The translations under genes and the position numbers were made by a program. From positions 8,364,063 through 8,428,062 of the forward strand of contig NC_046618.1 in the NCBI RefSeq assembly GCF_900324465.2: 64,000 nt of DNA, in the 5' to 3' direction. Below are positions 63,549 to 64,000 of the stretch, in pieces (position 1 is the first letter of the stretch; each line of letters begins with the position of its first letter). Source of the DNA: Anabas testudineus (lineage: Eukaryota; Chordata; Actinopteri; Anabantiformes; Anabantidae). Below the pieces are notes generated by a model, which was not told the DNA's origin, ran no database searches, and worked only from the letters and a program-made list of their open reading frames with translations.

Positions 63549-64000
63549 GTGCTTTTGCTGGCCTGCTTTTCATTAATTACCATCTGGATGGTCGACCAGA
63601 GAGACATACATTGTGCTGGACAGCCTATTGGCATTTTTACGGCCATGACTTTGTTTTGCTGCTTTTTAAATGTATTTTTTAAGGATGAACTGCTTTTTTA
63701 TGGTGGTTCTTCTTCGCAAAGCTGCAAAATGATGAGTTACACACAATCGAGGGACCAACGCTGCTACAACAGCTACTTTTTGCTCATTCTAACATTGTAT
63801 ATTCTTTGCATGTTTTAAAGAGCACTTTTGACGTTTAAGAGTGCTTACATTTAAACCTTAAATTCAGTATAAGTGACATAACAAATTAATTTATGGCTTT
63901 CAATGACATCTAACCTGGTAACAATAGTCACATAATACATTAGACACACTTTATTATCCCTGTCAGGAAGATACTGTGTCCATACCAACTGCAATACATG

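Larger units (their letters stand above)
63174..64000 (+). other. 3' UTR and downstream sequence of inpp5a-like
   Basis: The region after the stop at 63173 contains a long GT microsatellite and a short AC run, then AT-rich sequence. No canonical AATAAA was found before the window ends, so the transcript end is unknown. No further gene was recognised. Confidence 0.45.

Overview
The window is vertebrate nuclear DNA, most likely from a ray-finned (teleost) fish. It has intron-rich genes with short exons and GT-AG splice sites, long pure GT microsatellites, and relics of Tc1/mariner transposons and MITEs of kinds common in teleosts. The protein sequences are clearly vertebrate orthologues. No bacterial, organellar or viral region was seen, and no endogenous retrovirus or LTR element was recognised.

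Eight protein-coding genes were rebuilt exon by exon, and in every one the exon phases sum to an intact reading frame. From left to right they are: dbnl (drebrin-like actin-binding adaptor, +, 560-6933); arid5a-like (ARID DNA-binding protein, +, 11913-18817); gins4 (Sld5 subunit of the GINS replication complex, +, 20682-22520); a ppp1r3c-like glycogen-targeting subunit of protein phosphatase 1 (+, 24858-25801); phyhip (-, 27028-29710); polr3d (RNA polymerase III subunit RPC4, +, 34937-36892); gpat4 (ER glycerol-3-phosphate acyltransferase, +, 39030-48777); and an inpp5a-like type I inositol polyphosphate 5-phosphatase (+, 52038-63173). They are unrelated housekeeping and tissue-specific genes rather than a functional cluster. 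Phyhip is the only gene on the minus strand, convergent with ppp1r3c-like and divergent from polr3d.

The gene order is informative. From general knowledge, human POLR3D and PHYHIP lie together on 8p21, and GINS4 and GPAT4 lie together on 8p11 next to NKX6-3. INPP5A lies next to NKX6-2 on 10q26. Finding an INPP5A paralogue directly after gpat4 suggests it is an old genome-duplication (ohnolog) partner of INPP5A kept in this fish lineage. Its predicted protein ends just after the last catalytic motif and lacks the C-terminal CaaX (farnesylation) box of human INPP5A, so it may be a soluble enzyme.

The non-coding part holds 3' UTRs with poly(A) signals, GC-rich promoters (gins4 has a TCTCGCGAGA element and an E2F-like site; ppp1r3c-like has a TATA box with a CRE-like half site), several microsatellites, and at least five Tc1/mariner relics. 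The last intron of gpat4 holds a three-level nest in which a Tc1-like remnant is split by a MITE that is itself split by a second MITE. Exon boundaries were assigned by eye from splice consensus and remembered family sequences; no alignment or expression data were used.
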